Shown here: piece by piece, positions 27,245-36,928 of the stretch
Layout of the letters: every line of letters begins with the position of its first letter
Position numbering within the stretch: position 1 is the first letter of the stretch
Source: CAWGXZ01 sp963826695
GTDB taxonomy: Bacteria; Pseudomonadota; Gammaproteobacteria; Burkholderiales; Burkholderiaceae_C
Assembly (NCBI GenBank): GCA_963826695.1
Contig: CAWGXZ010000004.1
Location: forward strand, 1,426,001 to 1,490,000
Length of the DNA stretch: 64,000 bases
Direction of reading: 5' to 3'
Notes under the pieces: model-generated
Databases searched by the model: none
Told to the model about the DNA's origin: nothing
What the model saw: only the letters and a program-made list of their open reading frames with translations
Program-made: the position numbers and the translations under genes

Positions 27245-28290
27245 CTTGCCCAGTGTACCGAAGGGCTCTGCAACCGCATGCCGGGCGAAGCAGCACGCTT
27301 CGCATCGAGTGCCTGTCGAGCCCGCATCACCAGCACGTCGACAAAAAGGGCGGCGCCGAGCGGATGCTCCACCTGCCGAGCCGCGCGCTGAAGCTCGCGC
27401 TGCCAATCCACCAGCCGCGACAGTGCCGCCGGCGCAGGCAGTGCATCGGCGGGGAAATAGCGCGGCGCCGCACCGACTGCAAGGCACATCATGTCGTGGC
27501 AGAGTTTCTGCAGCGCATCGACCAGCCTCGGCAACGGCCATGCAGCGATGGCTTGCGTCTGGCCGCTGCACAGCCAGTGCGGCAGCTGCCGCCAGCTGCT
27601 TGCATCAATGCCCTCGCCGGCCCGGACCAGCGCGTCCCGGGGCTGTCCACCGGCCGCAGCAAGCACCACCCCGGGATCGGATACGCCCTGCTCGGCCAGC
27701 CAGGTGAGAGCCGCCTCGGGTGGCGGTGGATGCAGCAGGAACGCCTGGCACCGGCTGCGGATCGTCGGCAACAGGGCATCGACGGCCGCGCTGGCAAGCA
27801 GAAACCTCGCCGACCCGGGCGGCTCCTCGAGGGTTTTCAGCAGCGTATTCGCGGCAACCGAATTGATTCGCTCTGCGGGATACAGCACCAGCACCTTGCC
27901 GCGGCCGCGCGACGCGGTGGTCTGGGCAAAGGCGATCGCCCCCCGCAAGGCCGCGACCTTGATCTCCTTGCTCGGCTTGGCCCTGCCCCCGCCCTCGCCC
28001 ACGGCATCGGCTTCGCCGGGTGGCAAGTCCCATCCGAGTGCCTCGCGCAAGGCTTCGGGTACCAGCACCAGCAGATCGGGATGCGAGCGAGCTGCGACCA
28101 GCCTGCAGCCGGCACAGATGCCGCAGGCAGCCGTGCGGACCTCGCCCTGCGGTGCCGCTTCGCAAAGCCAGGCCCCCGCGAGCTGCAGCGCCAGCTCGAA
28201 CTGGCCGGCGCCTTGCGGTCCGTGGATCAGCAAGGCATGGCCGCGCTGCGTGCGCAGTGCGTCGGCGAGGGTGGATGCCAGCCACGGCAT
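27241..28290 (-). CDS. holB: DNA polymerase III subunit delta'
   Basis: From the ATG at 28290 the product is 349 residues and begins MPWLASTLADALRTQRGHAL, the normal family start. The AAA+ core has LLIHGPQGAGQFELALQLAG (degenerate Walker A, as expected for delta'), a zinc module with CGICAGC, and the SRC motif in TIRSRCQAF. A TTG at 28374, overlapping the mltG stop, would add 28 non-conserved residues and is possible. Delta' is the stator of the clamp loader. Thymidylate kinase, usually encoded just upstream, is missing here. Confidence 0.9.
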   Translation of the reverse strand: MPWLASTLADALRTQRGHALLIHGPQGAGQFELALQLAGAWLCEAAPQGEVRTAACGICAGCRLVAARSHPDLLVLVPEALREALGWDLPPGEADAVGEGGGRAKPSKEIKVAALRGAIAFAQTTASRGRGKVLVLYPAERINSVAANTLLKTLEEPPGSARFLLASAAVDALLPTIRSRCQAFLLHPPPPEAALTWLAEQGVSDPGVVLAAAGGQPRDALVRAGEGIDASSWRQLPHWLCSGQTQAIAAWPLPRLVDALQKLCHDMMCLAVGAAPRYFPADALPAPAALSRLVDWQRELQRAARQVEHPLGAALFVDVLVMRARQALDAKRAASPGMRLQSPSVHWAR

Positions 28291-28370
28291 GGCCTTGACC
28301 GACGGCAACGGCGTTTCGGCATGCTTGCGCCCACCGCGTGAATCGGCCGCGGCGACGGAGGCCCGCCCGC

Positions 28371-29381
28371 TCAAGGCGATTTGGCGCGTGCCGGCGCGCG
28401 CTGGTACTGGTTGACTGCCCGGTTGTGCTCTTCCAGCGAGCGGCTGAACTGGCTGCTGCCGTCGCCACGGGCGACGAAATAAAGCGCGTCACTGGCCTCC
28501 GGACGAACGGCGGCAAGCAGGGAGGCCTTCCCCGGCATGGCGATCGGCGTCGGCGGCAGCCCGCGGCGCACATAGGTGTTGAAAGGCGTATCGGCAACCA
28601 GGTCGGCACGCCGCAGGTTGCCGTCGAAGGCTTCACCCATGCCGTAGATCACCGTCGGATCGGTCTGCAGCGGCATGCCCTGGCGCAGCCGATTGACGAA
28701 CACGGCGGCGACCTTGCCGCGGTCCGCGCCGACGCCGGTTTCCTTTTCGATGATCGACGCCAGGATCAGCGCCTCGTCAGGGTTGCGCAGCGGCGTGTCG
28801 GGAGCACGCTGTTGCCACGCCTGGTCGAGTCGCGACTGCATGGCCCGAAACGCGCGACGCAGCAGCGCCAGATCGGTGCTGCCCTTGCTGAAGGCGTAGC
28901 TGTCCGGATAGAAACGGCCTTCCGGGGCAGCACCCGCAGCCCCGATCGCAGCCATCACCTGCGCATCGGACATGCCGATGATCGTCGACTTCAACCCTTC
29001 GGTCCGGGCCAGTTCGGCGCGGAACTGGCGGAAAGTCCAGCCTTCGATCAGCCGGGCATAAGCCAGCGTCTCGTCGCCGCGGACCATCTTCGAAAGCAGT
29101 TGAATCGGTGTCGTGCTGCCGTCGATCTGGTAATTGCCAGCGCGAATCAGGCGCGCCTGGCCCGACAGGCGGAACCACTGGAACAGCAGCTCGGGCGAGG
29201 TCTTCACGCCAGCGGCCACCCAGCCTTGCGCAATGGCGCGCGGCGAGGTGCGCGGGTCGATCGCCAGTTCGACTTGCGGGGTCGCAAGCGGCAGCGGACG
29301 CCACAGCCAGGCGGCAATCACGGCACCCGTGCCGAGGACGATGAGCAATATTGCCGCGAAACCCGTTCGCCAGCGCTTCAT
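28371..29381 (-). CDS. mltG: Endolytic peptidoglycan transglycosylase MltG (YceG)
   Basis: The 336-residue protein starts at MKRWRTGFAAILLIVLGTG, giving one membrane helix. A LysM-like region and the YceG catalytic domain follow. The catalytic glutamate lies in ILASIIEKETG, followed by VAAVFVNRLRQGMPLQTDPTVIYG, both hallmark motifs. MltG cleaves nascent glycan strands to set their length. An open frame extends 108 codons upstream but is antisense to ygfZ and not used. The divergent ygfZ begins 69 bases away. Confidence 0.95.
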   Translation of the reverse strand: MKRWRTGFAAILLIVLGTGAVIAAWLWRPLPLATPQVELAIDPRTSPRAIAQGWVAAGVKTSPELLFQWFRLSGQARLIRAGNYQIDGSTTPIQLLSKMVRGDETLAYARLIEGWTFRQFRAELARTEGLKSTIIGMSDAQVMAAIGAAGAAPEGRFYPDSYAFSKGSTDLALLRRAFRAMQSRLDQAWQQRAPDTPLRNPDEALILASIIEKETGVGADRGKVAAVFVNRLRQGMPLQTDPTVIYGMGEAFDGNLRRADLVADTPFNTYVRRGLPPTPIAMPGKASLLAAVRPEASDALYFVARGDGSSQFSRSLEEHNRAVNQYQRAPARAKSP

Positions 29382-29450
29382 GCAGGAAAGGAGGGACTGA
29401 ACGTGGACCCTGCCACGGGATTGCGCATCGTCGCTGATGATAATCGGCGC

Positions 29451-30425
29451 ATGAAGTCGATCGACGAGCTCGACGGCCATGTGCCGCTGACCGGCCCTGC
29501 CGCCGCTGCAACATCCCCGTGGGGCCTGATTCGCGCCCGCGGCGCCGACGCCGCGAGCTTCCTGCACAGCCAACTGACCAACGACATCGCCAGCCTGGGC
29601 GAAAGCGAGGTGCGCCTGGCAGGTTACTGTTCGGCGAAGGGGCGTCTGCTCGCCAGCTTCGTCGTCTGGCGCGCTGGCGAAGACATCGTTCTCGCCTGCG
29701 ACCACAGCCTACTCGCCGCGACACTGAAACGACTCTCGATGTTCGTGTTGCGGGCACGTTGTCGCTTGAGCGACGCGACGGCCGAGTTGCCGGTGACGGG
29801 AGTCGTCGGCGCATCTGCGGCGGCCGAATTGCGCGGGCTGCTGCCGTGGGCGCAGGCGCACTCAGGCGAAGTCCACCGGATCCGCCTGCCCGACGCTGCC
29901 GGTTTGCAGCGCGGCCTGCTCGTCGGCGCGGCACCCGCGGAGGGCGTTGCCGCGTTGCCGCTCGGTGCGTGGCGCTGGCTGGAGGTGCAAAGCGCAATCC
30001 CGACCATCGAGGCCGCGACGGCCGATCAATTCGTCCCGCAGATGCTGAACTACGAGACGCTGGGCGGCGTCAGTTTCAGCAAAGGCTGTTATCCGGGGCA
30101 GGAAGTCGTTGCCCGCAGCCAATACCGCGGAACCATCAAGCGGCGAATGTTCCTGTTCGAGTTCGAAGCCGAGGGTCCGGCGGCGCCCGGACGCATGCCG
30201 GCCGCCGGTGACGAGGTCTTCCACTCGGCCGACCCGGGACAGCCGGCGGGCAGGGTGGTCAATGCCGCAGGCCACCCATTCGGTCGAGGTAGCGCGGCAC
30301 TGGTGGAAGTCAAGACCGCCCTCCTCTCGGATGGAACGCTGCACCTCGGCAGCGCCCACGGCGCGTCGCTCGTGCAGCGCGAGCTGCCCTACCCGTTCAC
30401 GATCGACGCCGAGTCGGCCGCCTGA
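29451..30425 (+). CDS. ygfZ: Folate-binding protein YgfZ (GcvT-like, Fe-S cluster maintenance)
   Basis: The 324-residue protein has the aminomethyltransferase-like fold: LIRARGADAASFLHSQLTNDI and GYCSAKGRLLASFVVW near the N-terminus, and the diagnostic KGCYPGQEVVARSQYRG with its conserved cysteine at about 213. YgfZ uses tetrahydrofolate to support iron-sulfur enzymes such as MiaB. The start ATG follows a short gap from mltG. The NRDE gene follows 43 bases after the stop. Confidence 0.95.
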   Translation: MKSIDELDGHVPLTGPAAAATSPWGLIRARGADAASFLHSQLTNDIASLGESEVRLAGYCSAKGRLLASFVVWRAGEDIVLACDHSLLAATLKRLSMFVLRARCRLSDATAELPVTGVVGASAAAELRGLLPWAQAHSGEVHRIRLPDAAGLQRGLLVGAAPAEGVAALPLGAWRWLEVQSAIPTIEAATADQFVPQMLNYETLGGVSFSKGCYPGQEVVARSQYRGTIKRRMFLFEFEAEGPAAPGRMPAAGDEVFHSADPGQPAGRVVNAAGHPFGRGSAALVEVKTALLSDGTLHLGSAHGASLVQRELPYPFTIDAESAA

Positions 30426-30468
30426 ATCGACCCATCGTGCAAACTTTCTGCATCGAGGATTGCGTGCC

Positions 30469-31413
30469 ATGTGCCTGGTAGCCCTTTCGCTGGACGAAAG
30501 CAGGCGCTTTCCGCTGGTTATCGCGTCCAACCGCGACGAGTTCTTCAACCGCCCCACGGCCCGGCTGGCCTGGTGGTCGCCACCCGGCGGCGCGCCGGCG
30601 ATCCTCGGCGGCCGCGACCTCCAGGGCGGCGGAACCTGGCTGGGCCTGACGACCGGCGGGCGACTCGCCCTGCTCACCAACTACCGTGACCCGCAGAATC
30701 ACGATCCCGAGGCGCCGTCGCGCGGCGAGATCGTCCCGAACTGGCTGGCTGCGAGCGAGGCACCCGATCGTTTCTGGATGCGCACGGCGCTGTCGGGCTA
30801 CAACGGCTTCAACCTGATTGCCGCCGATTTCCAGCGCGGCGAATGCTTCTGGGCCTCCAACCGTGCGCCCTACCCGCTGCGGCTCGATCGGGGCCTGGTT
30901 GGCTTGTCGAACTCGCTGCTCGATGTGCCTTGGCCGAAGGTCGGAGCGTTGAAGGAAGCGGTCAGCGAAGCCATCGCAGAGGCCGATTCGGTCGACGCGC
31001 TGTCGATGGCCTTGTTTGCCGCCCTGACCGACCGGACGATCGCCGACGACGAAGAAATGCCCGATACCGGGGTTCCCTACGACCTGGAGAAGGCACTTTC
31101 CGCCGCCTTCATCCGCAGCCCGGACGGCCTCTACGGCACCCGCTGCTCGACGCTGGTGATTGCCGAACGGCTGCCGCGCGGTGTCGTCACGCATGTGCTC
31201 GAACGCACCTTCAGCGCCAGCGAGGGGCTGGCGCTGTTGCGGCGTTCCACCCTGCGCAACTGGCCGCCGCGCTATGACGCCGCCGAGCCCGGCCACGACG
31301 ACGCGCCGGCGGCTCAAGAGGCCGTGCACGAGGCTGAACTGCAGGAGGCGCCGGCCGTGCCGCGCAAGCGCACGCGTGTGCGCAGCCTGCTCAGGCCGCC
31401 GGCGCTGCGCTGA
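30469..31413 (+). CDS. NRDE family protein (TANGO2-like)
   Basis: The 314-residue protein begins MCLVALSLDESRRFPLVIAS and carries the name-giving NRDE at residues 21-24. GGRDLQGGGTWLGL, NYRD and GVVTHVLERTFSASEG follow, consistent with the family's Ntn-hydrolase-like fold with a cysteine at position 2. TANGO2 homologues are implicated in heme handling and lipid metabolism; the bacterial role is not defined. A C-terminal extension rich in Ala/Glu and Arg (about 285-314) is unusual. Confidence 0.9.
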   Translation: MCLVALSLDESRRFPLVIASNRDEFFNRPTARLAWWSPPGGAPAILGGRDLQGGGTWLGLTTGGRLALLTNYRDPQNHDPEAPSRGEIVPNWLAASEAPDRFWMRTALSGYNGFNLIAADFQRGECFWASNRAPYPLRLDRGLVGLSNSLLDVPWPKVGALKEAVSEAIAEADSVDALSMALFAALTDRTIADDEEMPDTGVPYDLEKALSAAFIRSPDGLYGTRCSTLVIAERLPRGVVTHVLERTFSASEGLALLRRSTLRNWPPRYDAAEPGHDDAPAAQEAVHEAELQEAPAVPRKRTRVRSLLRPPALR

Positions 31414-31483
31414 CCCGTCCGCTACTTTCAGCGACCGATGGGGCTTGTCTGTACCCCGTCACCCGGGGCGAGCGTCACGCCCC

Positions 31484-32347
31484 TCAGCGCCAAAGCTGCC
31501 GAACCATTTCGACGTGCGGCAGGCCCGCTTCCTCGAACGGCTCGCCGCGGCGCTCGTAGCCCGCCGCACGGTAGAAGGCTTCTGCAGTCAGCTGCGCGTG
31601 CAACAGCACGGCCCGCTCGCCGCGTTCGCGTGCTGCGGCGGTCAGCGTCTCGAGCAGCAGCCGGCCGATGCCCTGCCCGCGCAGCGCGCGTTGCACCGCC
31701 ATGCGGCCGATCTTGACCACGCCTGGCGCGTAGGCGAGCAACCGGGCGGTGCCGACCGCGGCGCCAAGGCGGTTTTCGGCAACGGCATGCACGCCGTCGA
31801 AGTCGGCCTCGTCCCATTCGAGTTCGGCAGGGATTCCCTGCTCGGCGACGAAGACCTCGGTGCGAATGGCCGATGCCTTCGTGCGCAACGCGCTCCAGGC
31901 ACCGGTTCGCACCGCGACCATCGGCTCGCCGGCCTCGAACGCCAGCAGCGCCGTGCGCAGCAGCGGCGGAACGCGCTGCGGCGCATGCAGCAGCACGTCG
32001 ATGTAGACATGGACCCAATGCGCGCCGGCGATTTGCTCGTCGCCCCGAAAAATGGCGCCGTCGAAGCGCAGCAATGACTTCCCGATGCCGCTGCAGCGCA
32101 GACCCGAGGTGAGCGGGTCGTCGTCACGAGCCGGCGCACGGTAATCGAACGTTGCGTGGCGCAGCAACAAGCCGCCGCCGAGGTCTGCCAGCGTCGACGG
32201 ACAGGGCAATGCCATGGCGCGCCAGTAATGCGCAAGCGCTACCTCGACGTCCAGCAGGTGTTGCGGGTTGGCGATGACGTTCCCGGCGTGTCCTCTGCAC
32301 CGAGGTACGTGCAGCGGCTCGAGCAGACGGAAATCGCTGCGACCCAT
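31484..32347 (-). CDS. Fusion of hot-dog acyl-CoA thioesterase and GNAT acetyltransferase
   Basis: The 287-residue protein has two domains. Residues 1-140 form a 4-hydroxybenzoyl-CoA thioesterase-like hot-dog fold (NPQHLLDVEVALAHYWRAM, ATFDYRAPARDDDPLTSGLRC, AGAHWVHVYID). Residues 145-287 are a GNAT domain (IRTEVFVAEQGIPAELEWDE, AVGTARLL, KIGRMAVQRALRGQGIGRLLL, FYRAAGYERRGEPFEEAGLPHVEM), resembling the ElaA/PhnO-like group. The start is the ATG at 32347, eight bases after the upstream hydrolase stop. The gene is third in an apparent aceA-hydrolase-fusion operon. The substrate is unknown. Confidence 0.82.
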   Translation of the reverse strand: MGRSDFRLLEPLHVPRCRGHAGNVIANPQHLLDVEVALAHYWRAMALPCPSTLADLGGGLLLRHATFDYRAPARDDDPLTSGLRCSGIGKSLLRFDGAIFRGDEQIAGAHWVHVYIDVLLHAPQRVPPLLRTALLAFEAGEPMVAVRTGAWSALRTKASAIRTEVFVAEQGIPAELEWDEADFDGVHAVAENRLGAAVGTARLLAYAPGVVKIGRMAVQRALRGQGIGRLLLETLTAAARERGERAVLLHAQLTAEAFYRAAGYERRGEPFEEAGLPHVEMVRQLWR

Positions 32348-32355
32348 CGGAATGA

Positions 32356-33294
32356 TCAGGGGCGCAGCTGCCGCTGCAGCCACTCGCCGATCGCCTGCTG
32401 CGCGGTTAGCGCCTCGGGCAATGCGCGGCCCATCTTGATGAAGTCGTGGGTCACACCGGCGCATAGCTCGAGATCGACCGGCACGGCAGCGGCGCGCAGC
32501 CGATCGCCGTAGGCAAGCCCCTCGTCGACCAGCGGGTCGCATTCGGCGAGCACGAGGAAGGCGGGCGCGAGACCCTCGAGGTCGTCCGCCTCGAGCGGTG
32601 CAAAGCGCCAGTCGGCGCGCTGCCCGGCATCGATGTAGTGCCGGAAGAACCACTCGATGCCGGTGTCTTCGAGCAGCAGCCCCTGACCCAGTTGCCGGCG
32701 CGAAGGCGTGTCTGCAAAGGCCGCGGTACCCGGGGTGATCAGCAGCTGCCCCCGCAGCGGCAGTCCGATGTCACGCGCATGGACCGCGCAAACCGCCGCG
32801 AGCGTGCCGCCGGCGCTGTCGCCGCCGACGGCCAGGCGGTCACCGTCGACACCGAGCGTCGCTGCATTCGCATGCAGCCAGTGCATCGCCGACCAACTGT
32901 CGTCGACCGCGACGGGAAATCGATGCTCGGGCGCGAGACGGTAGTCGAGCGCCACCACCGCCGCGCCACTGCGCAGTGCGAGCTGCCGGCATAGGCTGTC
33001 GTGTGTCTCCAGGCCACCGATCGTGAAGCCGCCTCCATGGAAGTACAGCAACAGCGGCAACACGCCGGGGGACGGCGCATAGATTCGCGCGCCGAGCGGT
33101 GTGCCGTCGGCCGCGGGAATCGCGAAGTCGACCACCCGCGCCAGCGGCGCCCGCGGCAGATCGAGGATTTCGGCCGCGGCGAGGTACGCCGCCCGCGCCT
33201 CGTCAACCGCAAGGGTGTGGAAGGCCGGCCGCCCCGCGCGGCGGATGCGCTCGAGAACCGACGCCATCCGTGGCGTCAGCCGGCATCCGCTCAC
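32356..33294 (-). CDS. Alpha/beta hydrolase, hormone-sensitive lipase (HSL/family IV esterase) type
   Basis: The 312-residue protein has the oxyanion motif FHGGGFTIGG, the nucleophile in GGDSAGGTLAA, an aspartate in ECDPLVDEG and histidine in GVTHDFIKMG, the full family IV esterase signature. It likely hydrolyses short-chain esters. The coding start is 22 bases after the isocitrate lyase stop and its end is 8 bases before the thioesterase-GNAT gene, so all three probably share a transcript from the aceA promoter. Confidence 0.92.
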   Translation of the reverse strand: MSGCRLTPRMASVLERIRRAGRPAFHTLAVDEARAAYLAAAEILDLPRAPLARVVDFAIPAADGTPLGARIYAPSPGVLPLLLYFHGGGFTIGGLETHDSLCRQLALRSGAAVVALDYRLAPEHRFPVAVDDSWSAMHWLHANAATLGVDGDRLAVGGDSAGGTLAAVCAVHARDIGLPLRGQLLITPGTAAFADTPSRRQLGQGLLLEDTGIEWFFRHYIDAGQRADWRFAPLEADDLEGLAPAFLVLAECDPLVDEGLAYGDRLRAAAVPVDLELCAGVTHDFIKMGRALPEALTAQQAIGEWLQRQLRP

Positions 33295-33316
33295 CGGCCG
33301 GTCGGCCCTGGGCCGC

Positions 33317-34621
<1,305 letters not shown>

Positions 34622-34649
34622 TGAGGAGGGGAGGGAAAACGATATTTTC

Positions 34650-34662
34650 GCTGCATTGCAGC
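34650..34662. promoter_or_regulatory. Palindromic operator candidate in the aceA/aminotransferase intergenic region
   Basis: GCTGCATTGCAGC at 34650-34662 is a perfect 5-bp-arm inverted repeat around ATT, matching the form CTGC-N3-GCAG. A further TGCAG half-site lies at 34668-34672. It lies 29 bases upstream of the aceA start and about 105 before the divergent aminotransferase. CTGC-N3-GCAG is the published recognition form of PhaR-type regulators in alphaproteobacteria; whether such a regulator acts here is unknown. Confidence 0.5.
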
Positions 34663-34768
34663 ATAAATGCAGCCGAACGCCGGCCGCGTGCCTGCGCCGG
34701 GGCCGCCACTACACTCGATGCGTCCGCTGTCAGGCGCTCTTCCGGGGCGCAGCTTCGAGGAGATGAGC

Positions 34769-36124
34769 ATGTACGAGCACCCCGAAAACCTGCCCAAGGG
34801 AGGACCCGCGGCCGCGATGCAGCCGTCGCTCGGCGCCTACTGGATGCCCTTCACGGCGAATCGTCAGTTCAAGCAGGCGCCGCGGATGCTGGCGCGCGCC
34901 GAAGGCATGCACTTCTGGACCGACGATGGCCGGCAGATCCTCGACGGCAGTTCGGGCCTGTGGTGCGTCAACGCCGGCCATTCGCGGCCGAAGATCGTCG
35001 AAGCCATCCGCCGCCAGGCGGGTGAACTCGACTTCGCGCCCTCGTTCCAGATGGGCCACCGCAAGGCCTTCGAGCTGGCCGAACGGCTGGTGGAATTGAC
35101 GCCGGCCGGATTGGACAAGGTGTTCTATACCAATTCCGGGTCCGAAGCCGTCGACACGGCGCTGAAGATGGCGCTGGCCTATCACCAGGTCCGCGGCCAA
35201 GGCCAGCGAACGAGGCTGATCGGCCGCGAGCGCGGTTATCACGGCGTCAACTTCGGCGGCATTTCGGTTGGCGGAATCGGCCCCAACCGCAAGATGTTCG
35301 GGCCGCTCCTGCCCGGTGTCGACCATATACGCCACACGCACGACCCGGCACGCAATGCCTACAGCAAGGGCCTGCCGGCGCACGGCGCCGAGTTCGCCGA
35401 CGACCTCGAGCGCCTGATCGCGCTGCACGACGCATCGACCATCGCTGCGGTGATCGTCGAGCCGGTCGCCGGCTCGACCGGTGTGCTCATCCCGCCGCAG
35501 GGCTACCTGCAGCGCTTGCGCGACATCTGCGACCGCCACGGCATCGTGCTGATCTTCGACGAGGTGATCACCGGTTTCGGCCGTCTCGGCGCAGCCTTCG
35601 GCGCGACCTACTTCGGTGTCACCCCCGACCTGATGACGGTGGCCAAGGGCATCACCAACGGCTGCGTACCGATGGGCGCGGTGTTCGTCCGCGGGTCCAT
35701 CCACGACGCGTTCATGAACGGCCCCGAGCACGTGATCGAGTTCTTCCACGGCTACACCTACTCGGCGCATCCGCTGGCCTGTGCGGCAGCGCTCGGCACG
35801 CTCGACACCTACGCCGAGGAAGGCCTGCTGACCCGCGGCGCGACGATGGCCGCCGGTTTCGAGGCGGCGGTGCACTCGCTGGCCGGGCTGCCGAATGTCG
35901 TCGACATCCGCAACATCGGCCTGGTCGGCGCCGTCGAGCTGGCACCGATTGCCGGGTTCCCGGGCAAGCGCGGCTTTTCGGTCTTTCTCGATTGCTGGGA
36001 GAAAGGCCTGCTGATCCGCTCGACCGGCGACACGATCGCCATTTCGCCGCCGTTGATCGTCGAGCAGGCGCAGATCGAGCACCTCGTTTCCATACTCGGC
36101 GACGCGATTCGCCGCGCCGCCTGA
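34769..36124 (+). CDS. Class III omega-amino acid:pyruvate-type aminotransferase
   Basis: The PLP enzyme has 451 residues from the ATG at 34769, which lies six bases after AGGAG; the ATG at 34763 is too close to that site. WMPFTANRQF, GLWCVNAGHSRPKIVEAI, FYTNSGSEAVDTALKMA, IFDEVITGFGRLGAAFG and the Schiff-base lysine in LMTVAKGITNG mark a beta-alanine/omega-amino acid:pyruvate transaminase. It heads a cluster of polyamine/omega-amino acid genes, so putrescine- or GABA-derived amines or beta-alanine are plausible substrates. Confidence 0.9.
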   Translation: MYEHPENLPKGGPAAAMQPSLGAYWMPFTANRQFKQAPRMLARAEGMHFWTDDGRQILDGSSGLWCVNAGHSRPKIVEAIRRQAGELDFAPSFQMGHRKAFELAERLVELTPAGLDKVFYTNSGSEAVDTALKMALAYHQVRGQGQRTRLIGRERGYHGVNFGGISVGGIGPNRKMFGPLLPGVDHIRHTHDPARNAYSKGLPAHGAEFADDLERLIALHDASTIAAVIVEPVAGSTGVLIPPQGYLQRLRDICDRHGIVLIFDEVITGFGRLGAAFGATYFGVTPDLMTVAKGITNGCVPMGAVFVRGSIHDAFMNGPEHVIEFFHGYTYSAHPLACAAALGTLDTYAEEGLLTRGATMAAGFEAAVHSLAGLPNVVDIRNIGLVGAVELAPIAGFPGKRGFSVFLDCWEKGLLIRSTGDTIAISPPLIVEQAQIEHLVSILGDAIRRAA

Positions 36125-36136
36125 GCGGTCCATGGC

Positions 36137-36928
36137 ATGAGCCTGTCGCCCAGCGCCGCGCCGAAGCCGGTGGTGCTGCTGCCCGCCTGCAACCGGCGCC
36201 ACGGCGAGCACGCCTCGCACGTCGTCGGGGCGAAGTACGTCGAAGCGGTCCGGCTCGCCGGCTGCCTGCCGCTGGTCGTGCCGAGTGCCGACGCAGCCGA
36301 GGTCGATGCGTTGATCGAACTGGCCGACGGCGTGTTGCTCACCGGCTCCCCGTCGAACGTGCATCCGGACCATTTCGGCGAGGCGGTGCTCGACCCCTCG
36401 CTGCCGCTCGACCCGATCCGCGATGCCTGGACACTGCCGCTGATCCGCCGGGCGCTCGAGCGCGGCGTGCCGTTGCTCGCCATCTGCCGCGGGCTGCAGG
36501 AAGTCAACGTCGCCCTCGGTGGCAGCCTTCACCAGGCGGTGCACCGGGTTGCGGCGCATCGCGATCACCGCGAGGCCGGCGGCGACCCCCAGGCGACGCT
36601 CGAGCAGCGCTACGGTCCGGCGCATGCGGTGGAGATCGTTGCCGGCGGCCTGCTCGAGCAGCTGCTGGCGGTGCCGGCGATCGAGGTCAACTCGCTGCAC
36701 GGCCAGGGGGTCAATCGCCTGGCCGCGGGCCTGCGCGTCGAGGCGCGGGCCCCGGACGGCCTGGTCGAAGCCTGCTCGTTCGAGGCCGCGCCGGCGTTCA
36801 ACCTTTGCGTGCAGTGGCATCCCGAGTGGCGGGCGGCCGACAACCCCGATTCACGACGCCTGCTCCAGGCATTCGGTGACGCCTGCGCATTGCGCCGAAC
36901 GCAGCGCCTGGCCGCAAGCCGACCCTGA
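36137..36928 (+). CDS. puuD: Gamma-glutamyl-gamma-aminobutyrate hydrolase family (class I glutamine amidotransferase-like)
   Basis: The 263-residue protein has the PuuD layout: PACNRRHGEHASHVVGAKYVEA at the start, GVLLTGSPSNVHP, the nucleophile cysteine in LLAICRGLQEVNVALGGSLHQ, and the His-Glu pair in WHPEW. PuuD releases GABA from gamma-glutamyl-GABA in putrescine breakdown. It begins twelve bases after the aminotransferase, and its TGA shares a base with the ATG of the glutamine synthetase-like gene, matching the expected Puu pathway order. Confidence 0.88.
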   Translation: MSLSPSAAPKPVVLLPACNRRHGEHASHVVGAKYVEAVRLAGCLPLVVPSADAAEVDALIELADGVLLTGSPSNVHPDHFGEAVLDPSLPLDPIRDAWTLPLIRRALERGVPLLAICRGLQEVNVALGGSLHQAVHRVAAHRDHREAGGDPQATLEQRYGPAHAVEIVAGGLLEQLLAVPAIEVNSLHGQGVNRLAAGLRVEARAPDGLVEACSFEAAPAFNLCVQWHPEWRAADNPDSRRLLQAFGDACALRRTQRLAASRP

